The notes beneath the pieces were generated by a model. It made no database searches. It worked only from the letters and a program-made list of their open reading frames with translations, and was not told where the DNA came from. A DNA stretch of 64,000 nucleotides, from positions 1 to 64,000 of the forward strand of contig BBCA01000005.1 in the NCBI GenBank assembly GCA_001311805.1. Reading direction: 5' to 3'. The stretch's first letter is position 1. The number at the start of each line of letters is the position of its first letter. Both the position numbers and the translations under genes were made by a program. Below are positions 62,501 through 64,000 of the stretch, piece by piece. This DNA comes from Lentibacillus juripiscarius JCM 12147 (lineage in GTDB: Bacteria; Bacillota; Bacilli; Bacillales_D; Amphibacillaceae).

Positions 62501-63961
62501 GATGTAGCACCTCCCAGCTTCGGTCGTTAAATGATGTTCGGTCGCCTGCTCATACGCGTGAGCCGTGCGATAGACCATTTGTTCGTCAAAGGCTTTGCCG
62601 ATAATTTGCAGACCGATTGGCAGTCCTTCGTCGGAAAAGCCACACGGAACGGATATTCCCGGAACGCCGGCCAGGTTTACCGGAATCGTCAAAATATCAT
62701 TGGCATACATGGTCAGTGGGTCATCGATGTTTTCGCCGATTTTGAACGCCGGTGTCGGTGCAGTCGGCCCGATAACGACATCATAGTTTTCAAAAATCTG
62801 CTCAAAGTCTTTGCGGATGAGCGTACGCACTTGCTGAGCTTTTTTATAATATGCATCATAATAGCCCGAGCTCAGGGCAAACGTCCCAAGCATGATCCGA
62901 CGCTTCACTTCTTCGCCGAACCCTTCGCTGCGGGAATATTTGAACATATCCATCATGTTGTCCGCTTTATCAGAGCGCACGCCATACCGGACCCCGTCAA
63001 ACGTGCCAAGTTAGCCGATGCTTCTGAAGAGGCCAATAGGTAATAGGCTGCCACTGCATAGCTGGAATGCGGCAGGGACACTTCTTCCCATTCAGCACCG
63101 AGCAGTTCATAAACTTTCAGCGCATTCATGACTGCTTCTTTCACTTCCGGTGCAACGCCTTCAGACAGGTACTCTTTCGGCACGGCAATTTTCAGCCCTT
63201 TTACATCATTCGTTAGAGCATCCGTGTACGAAGGCACGTCCACATTGGCACTTGTCGCATCCATTTTATCCACACCGGAAATAACCTCAAGCACCCGAGC
63301 ATTATCCTCCACGCTGCGGGTGACAGGCCCAATCTGGTCAAGTGATGATGCAAATGCGACAAGACCAAAGCGGGAGACGCGTCCATATGTAGGTTTCATG
63401 CCAACGACACCGCAAAAGGATGCCGGTTGACGAATGGATCCGCCGGTGTCTGACCCAAGTGAAAACAGTACTTCTCCGGCCGCGACGGCTGCCGCAGAGC
63501 CACCACTGGAGCCGCCCGGAACATAGTCGGTGTTCCACGGGTTGCGGGTCAGCGCGAAGCTGGAGTTTTCCGTGGATGAACCCATCGCAAATTCATCCAT
63601 ATTCAACTTTCCGATGGTGATATTTTTCCGCTTGCAGCTTGTCCACGACCGTCGCATTATAAAGCGGATTGTCAAAGTTCCTTAAAAACTGGCTTCCGCA
63701 CGTCGTCCGAAGATCCTTCGTGACGATATTGTCCTTGATACCAGCAGGAATGCCAAACAAACGCGCTTCCTTATCTGATTCAGCATCCAGCTGTTTCGCC
63801 TGGCTGCGGGCACTTTCTTCGTCCAGTGTCAGAAAAGCTCCAATTTGATCGTCGACTTCATTTATGCGATCGTACGAGGCATCGACTAAATCTTCGGCTG
63901 AGATTTCTTTTCTGTCTATCATTTGTTCCAATTGTTTGATGCTATGGTCAAATAAAGCCAT
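62497..63961 (-). CDS. gatA: Asp/Glu-tRNA amidotransferase subunit A, three frameshifts
   Basis: About 487 aa, amidase signature enzyme. The Lys of the catalytic triad is in [11 protein letters not shown] and the two serines in [14 protein letters not shown] and [16 protein letters not shown]. Other family marks are [23 protein letters not shown] and [15 protein letters not shown]. Shifts near 63625, 63010 ([15 protein letters not shown]) and 62530, the last restoring the end KLGGATS. Supplies ammonia from glutamine to GatB through the channel. Confidence 0.93.
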
Positions 63962-63973
63962 ACCTTTCCCTCC

Positions 63974-64000
63974 TTACTCCAAAATTGACGGTACACGGAA
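63974..64000 (-). CDS. gatC: Asp/Glu-tRNA amidotransferase subunit C, last codons only
   Basis: The frame FRVPSILE then TAA, ending 12 bases before gatA, fits the usual GatC C-terminus. The rest lies outside the window. Confidence 0.7.
   Translation of the reverse strand, partial: FRVPSILE

Noticed and set aside
61247..62980. Natural GatA-GatB fusion protein
   Set aside because: The continuous frame results from a one-base shift at the end of gatA; the corrected gatA stop overlaps the gatB ATG as in other bacilli.

Overview
The window looks like the chromosome of a spore-forming Bacillaceae. The evidence is a pdaA-type cortex deacetylase, mreBH, a yfkD/yfkF/yfkH-yfkI-yfkJ neighbourhood like that of Bacillus subtilis, a CtsR-controlled clpE, a ribDEBAH operon with an FMN riboswitch, and gatCAB-dgkB-rlmCD. 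The overall flavour suggests the Virgibacillus/Lentibacillus/Oceanobacillus group, but genus is inference. No rRNA, tRNA, CRISPR array, prophage or intact insertion sequence was seen. About half of the long genes are broken by single-base shifts, nearly always at short homopolymers and mostly undercalls. I read these as base-calling errors and annotate the genes at full length with the shift positions noted.

Layout. 0-2.1 kb: SPFH protein with a small ribbon-helix-helix partner, then a secreted ComEC-like beta-lactamase-fold hydrolase. 2.4-4.7 kb: clpE with CtsR boxes. 4.8-13.7 kb: acyl-CoA ligase, pdaA, Na+/H+ antiporter-family permease, yfkD, OsmC protein, MFS exporter, and an amino-acid ABC permease with its binding lipoprotein. 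14-16 kb: a P1B-4 metal ATPase (pfeT type) under a Fur box. 16-21.8 kb: yfkH-yfkI-yfkJ, SRAP protein, glutaminase, MFS exporter, CAP-domain protein. 22.2-23.2 kb: mreBH.

23.5-37.2 kb is the most coherent functional region. A rightward operon encodes a class III CoA-transferase, a glutaryl-CoA dehydrogenase-like acyl-CoA dehydrogenase and a succinate/glutarate semialdehyde dehydrogenase. A leftward set encodes a class I aminotransferase, a ThDP decarboxylase-like enzyme, an aldehyde dehydrogenase, lysine 6-dehydrogenase, an IclR regulator and a DUF3870 protein. A divergent sodium symporter starts beside them. Together they spell a complete route: lysine, aminoadipate semialdehyde, 2-aminoadipate, 2-oxoadipate, glutarate semialdehyde, glutarate, glutaryl-CoA, crotonyl-CoA.

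37-46.9 kb: CoA-disulfide reductase, an unknown conserved gene, EamA transporter, YfmR-like ABC-F protein, and the riboflavin operon. 47-51.7 kb: lipoprotein, alkaline phosphatase, P1/DmpA peptidase, ion-channel-like protein. 51.8-57.1 kb: small accessory genes (GNATs, ctaB, Uma2 protein, Phd/RelE-type toxin-antitoxin, YeeE/YedE transporter). 57.5-64 kb: a 5'-truncated amine oxidase abutting rlmCD, then dgkB, gatB, gatA and the last codons of gatC.

The second striking feature is non-coding. Six intergenic gaps hold degenerate tandem arrays that all share a 21-bp period (two helical turns), although their core sequence differs: GGTTGAT/GGTCGAT in four, ATCGGGATTTT in one, TTTGGCGATT in one. 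The largest, at 38.74-39.05 kb, has 15 units.
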